In this document: piece after piece, positions 1 through 8,537 of the stretch
Layout: each line of letters starts with the position of its first letter
How positions within the stretch are numbered: position 1 is the stretch's first letter
NCBI RefSeq assembly: GCF_017313785.1
Contig: NZ_JAFLNL010000002.1
Coordinates: 186,001 to 250,000, forward strand
Direction of reading: 5' to 3'
Length of the DNA: 64,000 nt
Origin: Flagellimonas aurea
Lineage (GTDB): Bacteria; Bacteroidota; Bacteroidia; Flavobacteriales; Flavobacteriaceae
Translations under genes and position numbers: made by a program
Notes under the pieces: generated by a model
Told to the model about the DNA's origin: nothing
Seen by the model: only the letters and a program-made list of their open reading frames with translations
The model's database searches: none

Positions 1-133
1 GGGCCAAAATAAATATAGTACCATCAAACTGGCCTTCCATTACGGCCAATCCAGTACCTACAATGATTCCCGAAAAAGAAAGAGGGAGTGTGCGCAGTCT
101 AGCAGCTTGTACCCAAGCCTTAGTGTTTCCCAA
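1..133 (-). CDS. menA: 1,4-dihydroxy-2-naphthoate prenyltransferase, N-terminal fragment
   Basis: Partial gene running off the left edge; about 44 N-terminal residues are visible. Reading from a TTG at 131-133 gives a Trp followed by AARLRTLPLSFSGIIVGTGLA, the characteristic start of MenA in the UbiA prenyltransferase family. MenA attaches the isoprenoid tail to 1,4-dihydroxy-2-naphthoate in the membrane. The TTG start lies two bases after the stop of the SPOR gene; no ATG is available nearby, so the exact start is uncertain. Neighbouring menD and menF on the same strand support the call. Confidence 0.82.
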   Translation of the reverse strand, partial: MGNTKAWVQAARLRTLPLSFSGIIVGTGLAVMEGQFDGTIFILA

Positions 134-135
134 GA

Positions 136-735
136 TTAATACGGATCTTCTATTTTAACTCTTTGGCCATCCTTATAAGATGCCACAAATGCATCTTGGA
201 AACCCATTTGCACCAATTGTTTTCTAAATTTCTGAGCTTCTTCCAAAGTCTCAAAATTACCCAGTGAATAGGCATAAAAAGGGTTGGTCTTCACAAAAAG
301 TGTATTTGTCAACGCCTCGGAGGCCAAGGTCACATTGTTTTCGACAAAGGATTTTACCTGAACAGAATAGATTTTCTCTTTGTTCAAAAACTCCTTTGCC
401 AAGTAAAACTCCTTTACCAAGCTCAATTCTTCATTCTGGGATTTCAGATTGTTTATTCTTGCCTTTATCACGTCCAAACTATCCAATGATACCAAAACAT
501 TGCTTTGGTTTTCAAAGGACTGCTTACTGCTCAGTCCGGCCGTAAACGATGTGATGGCCAACGTTCCAATTACAAAGAGACCTACAAAACCCAACAAGAT
601 GTTTCGTTGTAGTTTAATCTTTTTTAGATCTTTATTTTTGAATTTTATTTGATCGAGCAGTCTCTCGTTGATAATCTGGGCCTTGTCTATATCCTTATGA
701 AGGTCCAACAAATCGCTTTCTTCAATAAAAGGCAT
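136..735 (-). CDS. SPOR-domain membrane protein
   Basis: A 199-residue protein with a charged, helical cytoplasmic N-terminus (about 1-48), one membrane segment (about 49-69, LLGFVGLFVIGTLAI) and a coiled stretch. The C-terminal half (about 120-195) resembles a SPOR repeat: it has the YSVQVKSF opening and the later YSLGNFETLEEAQKF pattern. SPOR domains bind denuded peptidoglycan glycans, often at division sites. The protein would face the periplasm. It lies two bases upstream of menA and may share its transcript, although no functional link to menaquinone is obvious. A possible minus-strand -7 element (TATTTTTG) lies at 806-813. The family call is good; the role is inferred. Confidence 0.72.
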   Translation of the reverse strand: MPFIEESDLLDLHKDIDKAQIINERLLDQIKFKNKDLKKIKLQRNILLGFVGLFVIGTLAITSFTAGLSSKQSFENQSNVLVSLDSLDVIKARINNLKSQNEELSLVKEFYLAKEFLNKEKIYSVQVKSFVENNVTLASEALTNTLFVKTNPFYAYSLGNFETLEEAQKFRKQLVQMGFQDAFVASYKDGQRVKIEDPY

Positions 736-882
736 ATTGTATAGGGAGTTATAATTATGCGCTACGCTAAAAGCATAACAACCAATAAGTTAATCTGAAT
801 TGTTACAAAAATAAAATATTTGTTCAAAGAAAAAAACTTTATGGCTCTAAAGCTTGCAATAATCTGCTCTTCAAGACTTTTA

Positions 883-1713
883 TTATAATAAATAGATGCC
901 ATCTTCTTGAATGTTTATTTTTCGCTGTCGATATAAAATGCCCGCTCCTTTTTTGAAAGCTTTTTTGCTCATGTGAAGCGTACTCATAATTTCATCAGGT
1001 GATGATTTATCGTGCAATGGTAAAAACCCATCGTTTTGCACAAGCTTGTCCAAAATCGTTTTGGCCGTGGGCTCCAGCATTTTAGAACCAATGGGCTGCA
1101 GGGAAATATCCAATTTTTTATCGTCCCTTACGTTCTTGATAAATCCTTTAAGGTAATCACCAACATTGACCGGCTTAAAAATATCACTATCAAATATGAG
1201 TCCTTTGTAACGATTATCCACGATTACTTCCCAGCCCAAAGGAGTCTTTCGGTGCACCAAAAGGTCGACTTCATCATTCTGTTCGTACGCTACATTTTCA
1301 TTGGATAAAAACTTATCTACCCTACTCGAACCGGTCAACCGCATACTCTCCTCGTCCATATAACAATGAACTATGTATGTATTGCCTTCCTCCATGCGTT
1401 GGGACTGCTCCCTAAAGGGAACAAGTAAATGTTTCTCCAACCCCCAGTCCATAAAGGCTCCGTATGCCCCCACTTCTACCACTCTTAAATAGGCAAATCC
1501 GTTTCGAATGACCTTGGGCTTCAAAGTGGTCGAAATCGGACGTTCCGCATTGTCCAGATAACAGAACACCTCCATTTCTTGGTCAATTTCAAAATCCTCG
1601 GGCACATATTTGTTGGGCAAAAGTATTTCCGTGCCCTCATCATCTCCCAAAAAAAGTCCTATGCTGGTGCTCCTGAGCACCTTAAGGGTGTTGTAGTTTC
1701 CCAATTCTATCAT
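883..1713 (-). CDS. CvfB-like S1 RNA-binding protein
   Basis: A 276-residue protein matching the CvfB/YitL family: successive S1-like OB-fold segments (about 1-60, 65-130, 140-205) followed by a C-terminal winged-helix part (about 225-276). Typical stretches are YGAFMDWGLEKHLLVPF in the second S1 domain and GLIFDSDIF in the third. CvfB proteins bind RNA; in staphylococci they affect virulence gene expression, and here the role is unknown. The length is normal for the family. The gene sits between a terminator at 1744-1772 and the SPOR gene, so it probably has its own promoter. Confidence 0.85.
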   Translation of the reverse strand: MIELGNYNTLKVLRSTSIGLFLGDDEGTEILLPNKYVPEDFEIDQEMEVFCYLDNAERPISTTLKPKVIRNGFAYLRVVEVGAYGAFMDWGLEKHLLVPFREQSQRMEEGNTYIVHCYMDEESMRLTGSSRVDKFLSNENVAYEQNDEVDLLVHRKTPLGWEVIVDNRYKGLIFDSDIFKPVNVGDYLKGFIKNVRDDKKLDISLQPIGSKMLEPTAKTILDKLVQNDGFLPLHDKSSPDEIMSTLHMSKKAFKKGAGILYRQRKINIQEDGIYLL

Positions 1714-1743
1714 AAGGCAAAGGTAGCTGTAAATTATGGGTAT

Positions 1744-1772
1744 AAAAAAAGCTGCCCTAATTTGGACAGCTT
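1744..1772 (-). terminator. Rho-independent terminator after the DUF2853 gene
   Basis: On the minus strand a 9-base stem with one mismatch (AAGCTGTCC / GGGCAGCTT) and a six-base loop is followed by a run of seven T. It lies between the DUF2853 gene and the CvfB-like gene, so the menF-menD-DUF2853 unit probably ends here. Confidence 0.8.
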
Positions 1773-1791
1773 CTTTACATGGTTCGTAATC

Positions 1792-2133
1792 TTAATTATA
1801 AACCGATTCCTTTCCAAAGTGTTTTGTCAACATATAATAGATGACAGCACGATGTTTATTTTTTTCCGACTTTCCATACGCATCAATAACGCTGTTAACA
1901 GATTCCATTAAAGCCGGTGTCTCCGCCAATCCCAATTTCTTGATCAAGAAATTGTTCTTTACCGTTTCCAGTTCCTTTTCGTCAGACCCAGAAACTTTGG
2001 AAGCATCCAAATTATAAATGGCTGGCCCCAAACCTATGGCAACTTTTGTCAACAAATCCATATCTGGAGTTTGTCCAAATTTACTTTTAATGTCCTCGGC
2101 GTACTTTTCAATTAATTCGTCTCTTTTACTCAT
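1792..2133 (-). CDS. DUF2853 family protein
   Basis: A 113-residue soluble protein. The sequence matches the DUF2853 family, which has a helical fold with the conserved stretch KYAEDIKSKFGQTPD near the N-terminus. No signal peptide or membrane segment is seen. Function is unknown. It lies 39 bases after menD on the same strand and is followed by a strong terminator, so it is probably the last gene of the menaquinone transcript. No catalytic motif is visible. Confidence 0.85.
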   Translation of the reverse strand: MSKRDELIEKYAEDIKSKFGQTPDMDLLTKVAIGLGPAIYNLDASKVSGSDEKELETVKNNFLIKKLGLAETPALMESVNSVIDAYGKSEKNKHRAVIYYMLTKHFGKESVYN

Positions 2134-2172
2134 AGTGTGTTAGTGTTCTTAATGGATTTTATAGCTAGGCTT

Positions 2173-3912
2173 CTAAGATATAAAATCGAAGTACCCAAGC
2201 AAAATTTTATTGTTCAAAACCCTTGGTGTTGCGACTTCTAGGATTTTTGGCCTTTCCGAGCTTGAATAAAATTCCTCCAATCCAACCTCTAATTCATTCT
2301 CGTTCTTTGCTGTGATATGGTCAAAACCATACATTTTGGCTAGATGCTTTGCAGATAGTTGGTGGCTGGTCTCAAAAAAGGTCTCAAACTCTTCGGTATC
2401 CTCCTTGCCCGGTAAGATCCTAAAAATGCCACCTCCTGAATTGTTGATGAGTACGATTCTGAAATCAGGTCTCAAATACTTGTTCCACAGCGCATTACTA
2501 TCATAAAAAAAACTAAGGTCGCCTGTGAGTAAGACGGTTGGCATGTTGCTGTAAATGGAACTGCCTATAGCTGTGGATGTTGTGCCATCGATTCCACTTG
2601 TCCCACGATTGCAGAACACTTGCAAGGAAGGGTCCATGGCAAAAAGTTGTGCATACCTTACCGTGGAGCTATTGGCCAAATGTACCTGATACCCTTTGGG
2701 TATGTTTTTGATGATACGGTCAAAAGCCATAAAATCAGAAAATGGAATTTCCTTCAAATAGTCCTTGCGCTTTCTCTCGTAGTTATCTTTTCTTTTTTCC
2801 CAAAACGTTTTAAAATCGCTCTCATCAGAATCATTTGCCCCCATTCTTTTAAAAAACTGATTGGGATTGGTTTTGATGTGTTTTGTCAAACAATAAAAAG
2901 TGTCATTGGCTTTCTTGGTATCGATATGCCAATGCTGCTTGGGCTTGTACTCCCTCAAAAAAGCCTTTATTTTTTTGGACACGATCAAACCTCCAAAGGT
3001 TACCAAGAGTTCAGGTTGCAACTTTTGGAAAAGCTCTTGCCTGTTTTGAGATTTTTCAATCGGCGCTATAATGCTGTCTATACTCTCAAAAAAATCTGGG
3101 TGATGCAGGTTAGATGTAGTCTCGGTGAACAAGACCGTATTCGGGTCGTTGGCCAATATCTCCAAAACATCTTTATCAATGGCATTGGGACGATTAACAC
3201 CGACCAAAACCATTTTTCTAGAACTGTTGTTCCAAATTTTGGCCAATTCATGCCAATTTTCTTCAGTCGGGGTGCCTAAGCCTGTCTCAATCTCAACGTT
3301 TTGTATCCGGACAGAAGGCTCCTCTTCCCTTCCATACAAAGGCTCCTCGAATGGAATGTTGATGTGAACGGGGTACTTTTCATCAAAAGCAACTGCCAGT
3401 GCTTTGGCAATCTCTTTCTCGTTATGCACCTGTACTTCTTGCTGACTATTTCCCAACAAGGATTCTCCATATTTTGAAATGGTCTTGGTTGCATGGGAAA
3501 CGTCCTGCTTCAAATTAGCAGAATAGCCAATATGTTTTTCCAGCACATTTTCCTGTCGTATGGTCTGTCCATCGCCAATATCTATTCGATAGCTGGGTCT
3601 ATCCGCAGATACCACGATCAATGGGATATCGCTATAATATGCCTCCGCTACGGCTGGGTAAAAATTCAACATGGCACTACCGGAAGAGCAAAGTACGGCA
3701 ACGGGTTCTTGTAAGTGCTGCGCCATTCCCATCGCAAAAAAAGCGGCACAGCGTTCATCAACAATGCTGAAACAGTTAAAAAATGAATTTTTGGTAAAAC
3801 TAATGGTCAATGGGGCATTTCGGGACCCCGGAGAGATAACTATATTTTTAACACCCTTTGATTTAAAATACAAAACCAAGGTCTGCGCAGCGGGTATATC
3901 TGAGTACATCAT
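2173..3912 (-). CDS. menD: SEPHCHC synthase (menaquinone biosynthesis MenD)
   Basis: A 579-residue thiamine-diphosphate enzyme joining isochorismate and 2-oxoglutarate to give SEPHCHC, the first committed step of menaquinone synthesis. The N-terminal pyrimidine-binding domain has ISPGSRNAPL and PVAVLCSSGSA. The C-terminal pyrophosphate-binding domain has GTSGIDGTTSTAIG and the metal-binding TGDLSFFYDSNAL pattern. Length is normal for the family. Two adjacent ATG codons (3910-3912 and 3907-3909) can serve as start. It follows menF closely on the same strand and is transcribed in the order thioesterase-menF-menD-DUF2853. Confidence 0.96.
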   Translation of the reverse strand: MMYSDIPAAQTLVLYFKSKGVKNIVISPGSRNAPLTISFTKNSFFNCFSIVDERCAAFFAMGMAQHLQEPVAVLCSSGSAMLNFYPAVAEAYYSDIPLIVVSADRPSYRIDIGDGQTIRQENVLEKHIGYSANLKQDVSHATKTISKYGESLLGNSQQEVQVHNEKEIAKALAVAFDEKYPVHINIPFEEPLYGREEEPSVRIQNVEIETGLGTPTEENWHELAKIWNNSSRKMVLVGVNRPNAIDKDVLEILANDPNTVLFTETTSNLHHPDFFESIDSIIAPIEKSQNRQELFQKLQPELLVTFGGLIVSKKIKAFLREYKPKQHWHIDTKKANDTFYCLTKHIKTNPNQFFKRMGANDSDESDFKTFWEKRKDNYERKRKDYLKEIPFSDFMAFDRIIKNIPKGYQVHLANSSTVRYAQLFAMDPSLQVFCNRGTSGIDGTTSTAIGSSIYSNMPTVLLTGDLSFFYDSNALWNKYLRPDFRIVLINNSGGGIFRILPGKEDTEEFETFFETSHQLSAKHLAKMYGFDHITAKNENELEVGLEEFYSSSERPKILEVATPRVLNNKILLGYFDFIS

Positions 3913-3967
3913 GGACTACAAAAATACATTATCTGGATGGTAAAAAGCCTAAATAACCAGCATCAAT

Positions 3968-5029
3968 TTACAGGACACCCAGCATAGTCTTGCTCTTGTT
4001 CTGGGTTTCTATCCATTCGCTTTCAGGATCAGATGCTTCCGTGATTCCGCCTCCTACAAAAATAGAAGCGACATCTGTCTCCAATTGCATACACCTAAGG
4101 TTAACATATAGGGACAGCTCTCCTTGAGCCCGCAAATTCAACTCGCCCAAAAAGCCCGTATAAAAGGTTCTTTGGTAATTTTCGTTGGCCTGTATGAATT
4201 GTTGTGCCTCCTTGGTTGGAATTCCGCATACGGCAGGGGTTGGATGCAAGGCTCTGATTACTTCCTTAACCTTTAGGTTAGGTAGCATGGTGCCGCGTAC
4301 CTCCGAACGCAAATGCCATAAGTTACCGGCTCGTACGGACTCTGCTTCATCTATTTCCAAGCGTTCCATGGTATGGGCCAATTTATCGCCAATATACTCG
4401 GATACCATTTGTTGTTCCTCGATTTCTTTTTCTCCCCAATCGGGCTTTTTGTTCTCCACATAGGGTAAGGTGGCAGCCAAGGACATGGTCTGTAATTTCT
4501 TATCTTTTATCTTCACCAATGTTTCTGGAGTTGCCCCGCACCACGTTCCAACTTTGGGGTGGTAAAAAAGATATCCAAAGGCATTCTGATATCTGTTCAG
4601 AAGGGTCTTGAATATGTTGATGGGCGATTTGGTCAAAGGAACCTCAATTTTTCTGGAAAGCACCACTTTTTGAAGTCTCCCCTTTTGAATTTCCCTTATG
4701 CCATTTTTCACCAGTTTGATATGACTTTCCTTTCCCGAATCATCGAGGGAAATATCCGAAGTATTTTCTGCTTCTTCGCGCGTGTAAATGCTTTTCCAGA
4801 ATGTATTGGGCGTCACCAAAACTGTTTGTTCCCCCTCCTTAAAAGGGGCAAAAACAAAACCTTTTTCCGTAAAATCCAAGGGTTGATGGTGTTCCGCGTC
4901 GGTTTGAAAAACACCAAAAATATCGTTCTCTCGGGGCTTACGATAGATTACAAAGGGCAGATGATCTTTAAAACTGGCCTCTACCCTATTCCAAATTTCT
5001 TGAAGCTCCTTACTTTCTGGGTAACGCAA
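3968..5029 (-). CDS. menF: isochorismate synthase
   Basis: A 353-residue chorismate-utilising enzyme converting chorismate to isochorismate for menaquinone. Family motifs include MSLAATLP, the LHPTPAVCGIPTKEAQ signature and the C-terminal IETQNKSKTMLGVL region with GGGI before it. An isochorismate synthase used for a siderophore would look similar, but menD downstream settles the pathway. The start is TTG at 5027-5029; an in-frame TGA lies only two codons upstream, so no earlier start is possible, and no ATG fits. It overlaps the end of the thioesterase gene by 20 bases, suggesting coupled translation. Confidence 0.94.
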   Translation of the reverse strand: MRYPESKELQEIWNRVEASFKDHLPFVIYRKPRENDIFGVFQTDAEHHQPLDFTEKGFVFAPFKEGEQTVLVTPNTFWKSIYTREEAENTSDISLDDSGKESHIKLVKNGIREIQKGRLQKVVLSRKIEVPLTKSPINIFKTLLNRYQNAFGYLFYHPKVGTWCGATPETLVKIKDKKLQTMSLAATLPYVENKKPDWGEKEIEEQQMVSEYIGDKLAHTMERLEIDEAESVRAGNLWHLRSEVRGTMLPNLKVKEVIRALHPTPAVCGIPTKEAQQFIQANENYQRTFYTGFLGELNLRAQGELSLYVNLRCMQLETDVASIFVGGGITEASDPESEWIETQNKSKTMLGVL

Positions 5030-5432
5030 TGGTGGTCAATTTACAGTTGGAAATCAAACGGTCCTCCTCGTCAGTGATTCTTATCTCCCACAGTTGAGTG
5101 GTTCGACCTTTGTGAAGAATGGAGGCCTTAGCATATACAAAGCCTTCCTTAATGGAACGTACATGGTTTGCCGCAATTTCGATACCGCGAACAAAAAACT
5201 TTTGACCATCCAAAAAAATATAGGATGCGGCGCTTCCCACGCTTTCGGCCAAAGCCACCGATGCTCCTCCATGTAGAACGCCATCGGGTTGGTGAACTTT
5301 GGGCGTGACGGGCATTTTGGCCAAGAGAAAGTTTTCGCCTACATCAATATAGGTAATATCCAATGTTTCCATTAATGTGCCCTTGCAAATTTCGTTGCAA
5401 ACGGACAGAATCTTCTCTTTATGCTCGTTCAT
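5010..5432 (-). CDS. hotdog-fold thioesterase (PaaI/MenI type)
   Basis: A 140-residue hotdog thioesterase with the motif HQPDGVLHGGASVALAES, in which the Asp/Glu and HGG positions form the usual active site of the PaaI/4-hydroxybenzoyl-CoA thioesterase type. As the first gene of a unit with menF and menD, it probably hydrolyses 1,4-dihydroxy-2-naphthoyl-CoA (MenI role). That assignment is inference; some relatives are general acyl-CoA thioesterases. The ATG at 5430-5432, preceded by AGAAGG, is preferred over an upstream TTG that would add 13 non-conserved residues. Confidence 0.85.
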   Translation of the reverse strand: MNEHKEKILSVCNEICKGTLMETLDITYIDVGENFLLAKMPVTPKVHQPDGVLHGGASVALAESVGSAASYIFLDGQKFFVRGIEIAANHVRSIKEGFVYAKASILHKGRTTQLWEIRITDEEDRLISNCKLTTIALPRK

Positions 5433-5494
5433 CCTTCTACTTTTTTGTAAAATTACATAAAGCTTTGCCAATATCTAAATCAGCAATTTTAAAC

Positions 5495-6142
5495 ATGTCC
5501 AATACCGAAAAGACTGTTACCTACACTACCGAAAATACATACTTGACCCAGAACGATTTAACCTCCAAAACCAAGAATGTATGGTTGGTTTTTCATGGAA
5601 TAGGCTATTTGAGCCGCTATTTTGTGAAGTATTTTAAAGGGTTAAATACTGATGAAAATTACATTATAGTTCCCCAAGCACCTTCCAAGTATTATCTGAA
5701 AAATGAGTACAAATATGTTGGTGCCAGTTGGTTGACCAAAGAAAATACGGAAGCTGAAGTAAATAACGTCCTTAATTATATTGATGCAGTGCTTGAAGCC
5801 GAGAGCATACCAAAAGATGTAAACCTTATTCTCTTTGGATTTTCGCAAGGAGTTTCCGTAGCTACGCGATGGCTGGCCAGCAAAAAGGCGAGTTGTAAAC
5901 TAGTTACATTATATGCCGGGGGCATTCCCAATGAATTAAAACCCGAGGATTTTGATTTTATGGACTTCGACTCCACAAAGATTAAAATAGTTTATGGCGA
6001 TCAAGATGAGTTTTTGACACCGGATAGATTAAAAGGCGAAAAAGTGAAAATTGACAGACTGTTTCAAAACAAAGCAGAAACCTTGGTTTTTGAAGGTGGC
6101 CACGAAGTGAAGCCTGAAATTATTGAAGGTCTGCTGAAATAG
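5495..6142 (+). CDS. alpha/beta-hydrolase (carboxylesterase-like)
   Basis: A 215-residue alpha/beta hydrolase. The nucleophile elbow is GFSQG (about residue 115-119), the acid is in YGDQDEFL and the histidine in GGHEV, giving a complete Ser-Asp-His triad. The oxyanion-side motif LVFHGIGY is near the N-terminus. No signal peptide, so probably cytoplasmic, resembling the phospholipase/carboxylesterase family. Substrate unknown. The ATG at 5495 is chosen because upstream codons overlap the divergent thioesterase gene and encode nothing conserved. It ends two bases before the convergent next gene. Confidence 0.85.
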   Translation: MSNTEKTVTYTTENTYLTQNDLTSKTKNVWLVFHGIGYLSRYFVKYFKGLNTDENYIIVPQAPSKYYLKNEYKYVGASWLTKENTEAEVNNVLNYIDAVLEAESIPKDVNLILFGFSQGVSVATRWLASKKASCKLVTLYAGGIPNELKPEDFDFMDFDSTKIKIVYGDQDEFLTPDRLKGEKVKIDRLFQNKAETLVFEGGHEVKPEIIEGLLK

Positions 6143-6144
6143 GT

Positions 6145-7071
6145 TTAATTATTTGTCTCTTCCTTTACTGTTTCTTCTTGATAATATTCGATGTTCCTTG
6201 TAATATAGGTATTATTGGGTGTTACAATTTGTTTTACCCAATTGCTGGGCGTGTGATTATCGAACTGAAAAATATATTTATCGGTAGATTCTGTGTTCAC
6301 CGTTTTCTTTACCATTCTGCTCAACTTACCATCGGTGTAATAGTAAAATCTCTTTTTCTGTGATACAAATTCCTTCCCTGCCATGTCATATAAAAAGTCT
6401 TCGCTGGTCACCACTTTTCCGTCTGCATTAAAAACTTCTTCCAAGGCAGTATTGGGCTCGCCGTCAATATATTCTTTGGTCAACACAACCTTTTGGTTGC
6501 CATTTGGTCCCTTTTTGGTAGAGGTTCTAACAGTTTTTTGTAAAATTCCATTGGTGAAGGTGCTCACTGTTTGCTCGTTCTTTACCTGGGAATATTCAAA
6601 AGTAGTATCATCAACCCCTTCATCGTTTGAGGAAATCATTTTTATCAATTTCCCTTCGTCATCATAATGGTATTGTTGCTGCTCCAAGAACTGTTTATCG
6701 TATGAGATGATTTTTTCGATAACCTTTCTGTTGGGAACTGTATCGATCTCATAGAAATTGGCCATGGAAGTAGACTCGTCCAAAACCTTGCCCTTATAAC
6801 TTTCCATTCGCTTCTCCACCAACTCACCATTATCATATTTATAATAAGTAATATCCTGGTCGGTGTCGTTGTACTGTGTTACGGTCCTTGTCAATGTGCC
6901 ATCTCGGTTAAACTCGAACAGTTCCTTACCGTAGTCCGTGGTTACCAAACATGACTTTACAGGGCCTTTAAGGTCAAAATCCTCTACTTTGAAAATCTGG
7001 ATTTCTTGGGACCAAAGTCCAAGAACCTGTATCAATGAAAAAAAGGAAAAGATGGTGTAGTGTTTTTTCAT
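6145..7071 (-). CDS. secreted protein with YD-like repeats, unknown function
   Basis: A 308-residue protein with a signal peptide (about 1-22, ending SLIQVLGLWSQ). The mature part is rich in short alternating segments such as FEFNRDGTLTR, YYKYDNGELVEK and YHYDDEGKLIK, which resemble single YD/RHS-like or MORN-like beta-hairpin units. Such units occur in many Bacteroidota periplasmic or surface proteins of unknown role. No catalytic motif is visible. It has no obvious operon partner; the next gene upstream is 77 bases away. Probably periplasmic or outer-membrane associated. Confidence 0.75.
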   Translation of the reverse strand: MKKHYTIFSFFSLIQVLGLWSQEIQIFKVEDFDLKGPVKSCLVTTDYGKELFEFNRDGTLTRTVTQYNDTDQDITYYKYDNGELVEKRMESYKGKVLDESTSMANFYEIDTVPNRKVIEKIISYDKQFLEQQQYHYDDEGKLIKMISSNDEGVDDTTFEYSQVKNEQTVSTFTNGILQKTVRTSTKKGPNGNQKVVLTKEYIDGEPNTALEEVFNADGKVVTSEDFLYDMAGKEFVSQKKRFYYYTDGKLSRMVKKTVNTESTDKYIFQFDNHTPSNWVKQIVTPNNTYITRNIEYYQEETVKEETNN

Positions 7072-7148
7072 GCTGTAAAATTACTTGTAAAAAAATCAAC
7101 TGAAAAATCTGAACCGCATATATCCTGCCAGAATAGACAAGAAATCAC

Positions 7149-8405
7149 TTAAAATTTACGTAGGGGATCAATTGGGGAAATATCCATAGAAGTTTTGGCC
7201 CCAGATATAATTTCGGTAACCAATTTTCCCGTGGCAGGTCCAAGGCTCCATCCCATCATGGCATGACCTGTGGCAATGGTTAGGTTACTTACATTCTTTG
7301 GCTTTCCTATGTAGGGAAGACCATCGGGTGATACGGGACGAAGCCCACATTTTGCATTCTGTTTTGCCTCTTCCGGAATTTGAAGTCCCCTATAATAATG
7401 TTCAACGCCCTTAGCAATGGCCTCTACCCTCTCTTTTCGGATAGTATGATTGATACCGGAAAACTCCATGGTCCCCGCAAAACGGGTAAAGCCCTCCATT
7501 GGTGTAACGGCAATCTTTTTCTCCATTAAAATGGCCGGCATGGTAATGTTTGTGGGTTCTTCCACATTGATTCGATATCCCTTCCCCGCCTGCAATGGCA
7601 ATTTCAGGTTTAATTTTTTGGAAAGTTCTGATGTCCAAGACCCCGCGGCAAAGACCACTTCGTCAGCTTTATAGGATGTGTTTGCGGTCTTTACTTCTGA
7701 AATTCTTCCCTCTGAAAAAGAAAGATCGGTAACCACTTCGTTTTTATGGATGGCCACACCGGACCTTTGCAAATATTCCACCATTCTTTTCATGATTAGC
7801 GGTGGTGTGGTATGCCTGTCACATTCCCAAAGTATGGCACCCTCTGCATTAAAATCAACCCCTGGCTCCAGCTTTTTAAGCTCCTCTTTTGAAAGATGCT
7901 TTCCAACCAAACCCATTTCAGCTCCTTTTTTTACAACTTCCATTTCATGATCGAACGCCTCATTGGTCTGGTAGACCATCATCAAACCTTGATCTCCAAT
8001 ATTAAAATCCCCTAGATCACCGGAAGCCCGAATGCCCTCATATAACTCCCTGCTCAAAAGGTTGATATCCCTAATAACGGGCATTGCCTTTTCTACCTTG
8101 GCCCTGGTTGACGATTTTTTGAAATATAATGTCCATCGCAAAAAATCCAAGTCCAATCGCGGCTTCATATAAAATGGACTGGAAGAATTGAACATATATT
8201 TCAACCCTTGGGTAATCATCCCCGGTGAGGCCAAGGAAACGATATGGCTCGGGGTAAGGTACCCTGCATTTACGAAGGAAGCCCCGGAAGTAATATCCGA
8301 TTTGTCCAGAACGGTAACCGTATGCCCTGCCTTATGTAAATAGTATGCCGTGGATAGCCCCACGATTCCTCCACCGACCACTACAACACTTTTGTTCTTG
8401 CCCAT
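7149..8405 (-). CDS. dadA: D-amino acid dehydrogenase-like FAD oxidoreductase
   Basis: A protein of about 418 residues in the DadA/DAO family. The N-terminal FAD-binding Rossmann motif is VVVVGGGIVGLSTAYYL, followed by TSGASFVNAGYL. The C-terminal part has the family's CGLRPVSPDGLPYIG and ATGHAMMGWSLGPATGK. It would oxidise D-amino acids (in many bacteria D-alanine) to 2-oxoacids and pass electrons to the respiratory chain. The ATG at 8403-8405 is chosen because the longer reading adds 15 residues unlike the family. Transcribed alone; the divergent M28 peptidase gene shares the upstream region. Confidence 0.88.
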   Translation of the reverse strand: MGKNKSVVVVGGGIVGLSTAYYLHKAGHTVTVLDKSDITSGASFVNAGYLTPSHIVSLASPGMITQGLKYMFNSSSPFYMKPRLDLDFLRWTLYFKKSSTRAKVEKAMPVIRDINLLSRELYEGIRASGDLGDFNIGDQGLMMVYQTNEAFDHEMEVVKKGAEMGLVGKHLSKEELKKLEPGVDFNAEGAILWECDRHTTPPLIMKRMVEYLQRSGVAIHKNEVVTDLSFSEGRISEVKTANTSYKADEVVFAAGSWTSELSKKLNLKLPLQAGKGYRINVEEPTNITMPAILMEKKIAVTPMEGFTRFAGTMEFSGINHTIRKERVEAIAKGVEHYYRGLQIPEEAKQNAKCGLRPVSPDGLPYIGKPKNVSNLTIATGHAMMGWSLGPATGKLVTEIISGAKTSMDISPIDPLRKF

Positions 8406-8505
8406 TGTCACAACTTTAAGGTATTCATCAAAAGAGCAGCCAAGATACATAAAGGCCCTGAAAATGTTAATCGGAACAAAGGGATTTCTTTATCAAACTT
8501 TTGAC

Positions 8506-8513
8506 TATTTTTG
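8506..8513 (+). promoter_or_regulatory. putative -7 element for the M28 peptidase gene
   Basis: TATTTTTG matches the Bacteroidota -7 consensus TAnnTTTG and lies 25 bases before the ATG. No TTG at the usual -33 distance is seen, so the call is tentative. Confidence 0.4.
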
Positions 8514-8537
8514 GAAGATTTTGAAAAATACAGACGA

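Noticed and set aside
5363..5494. N-terminal extension of the alpha/beta-hydrolase gene back to 5363
   Set aside because: This part overlaps the divergent thioesterase gene and encodes no conserved residues; the ATG at 5495 fits the family.
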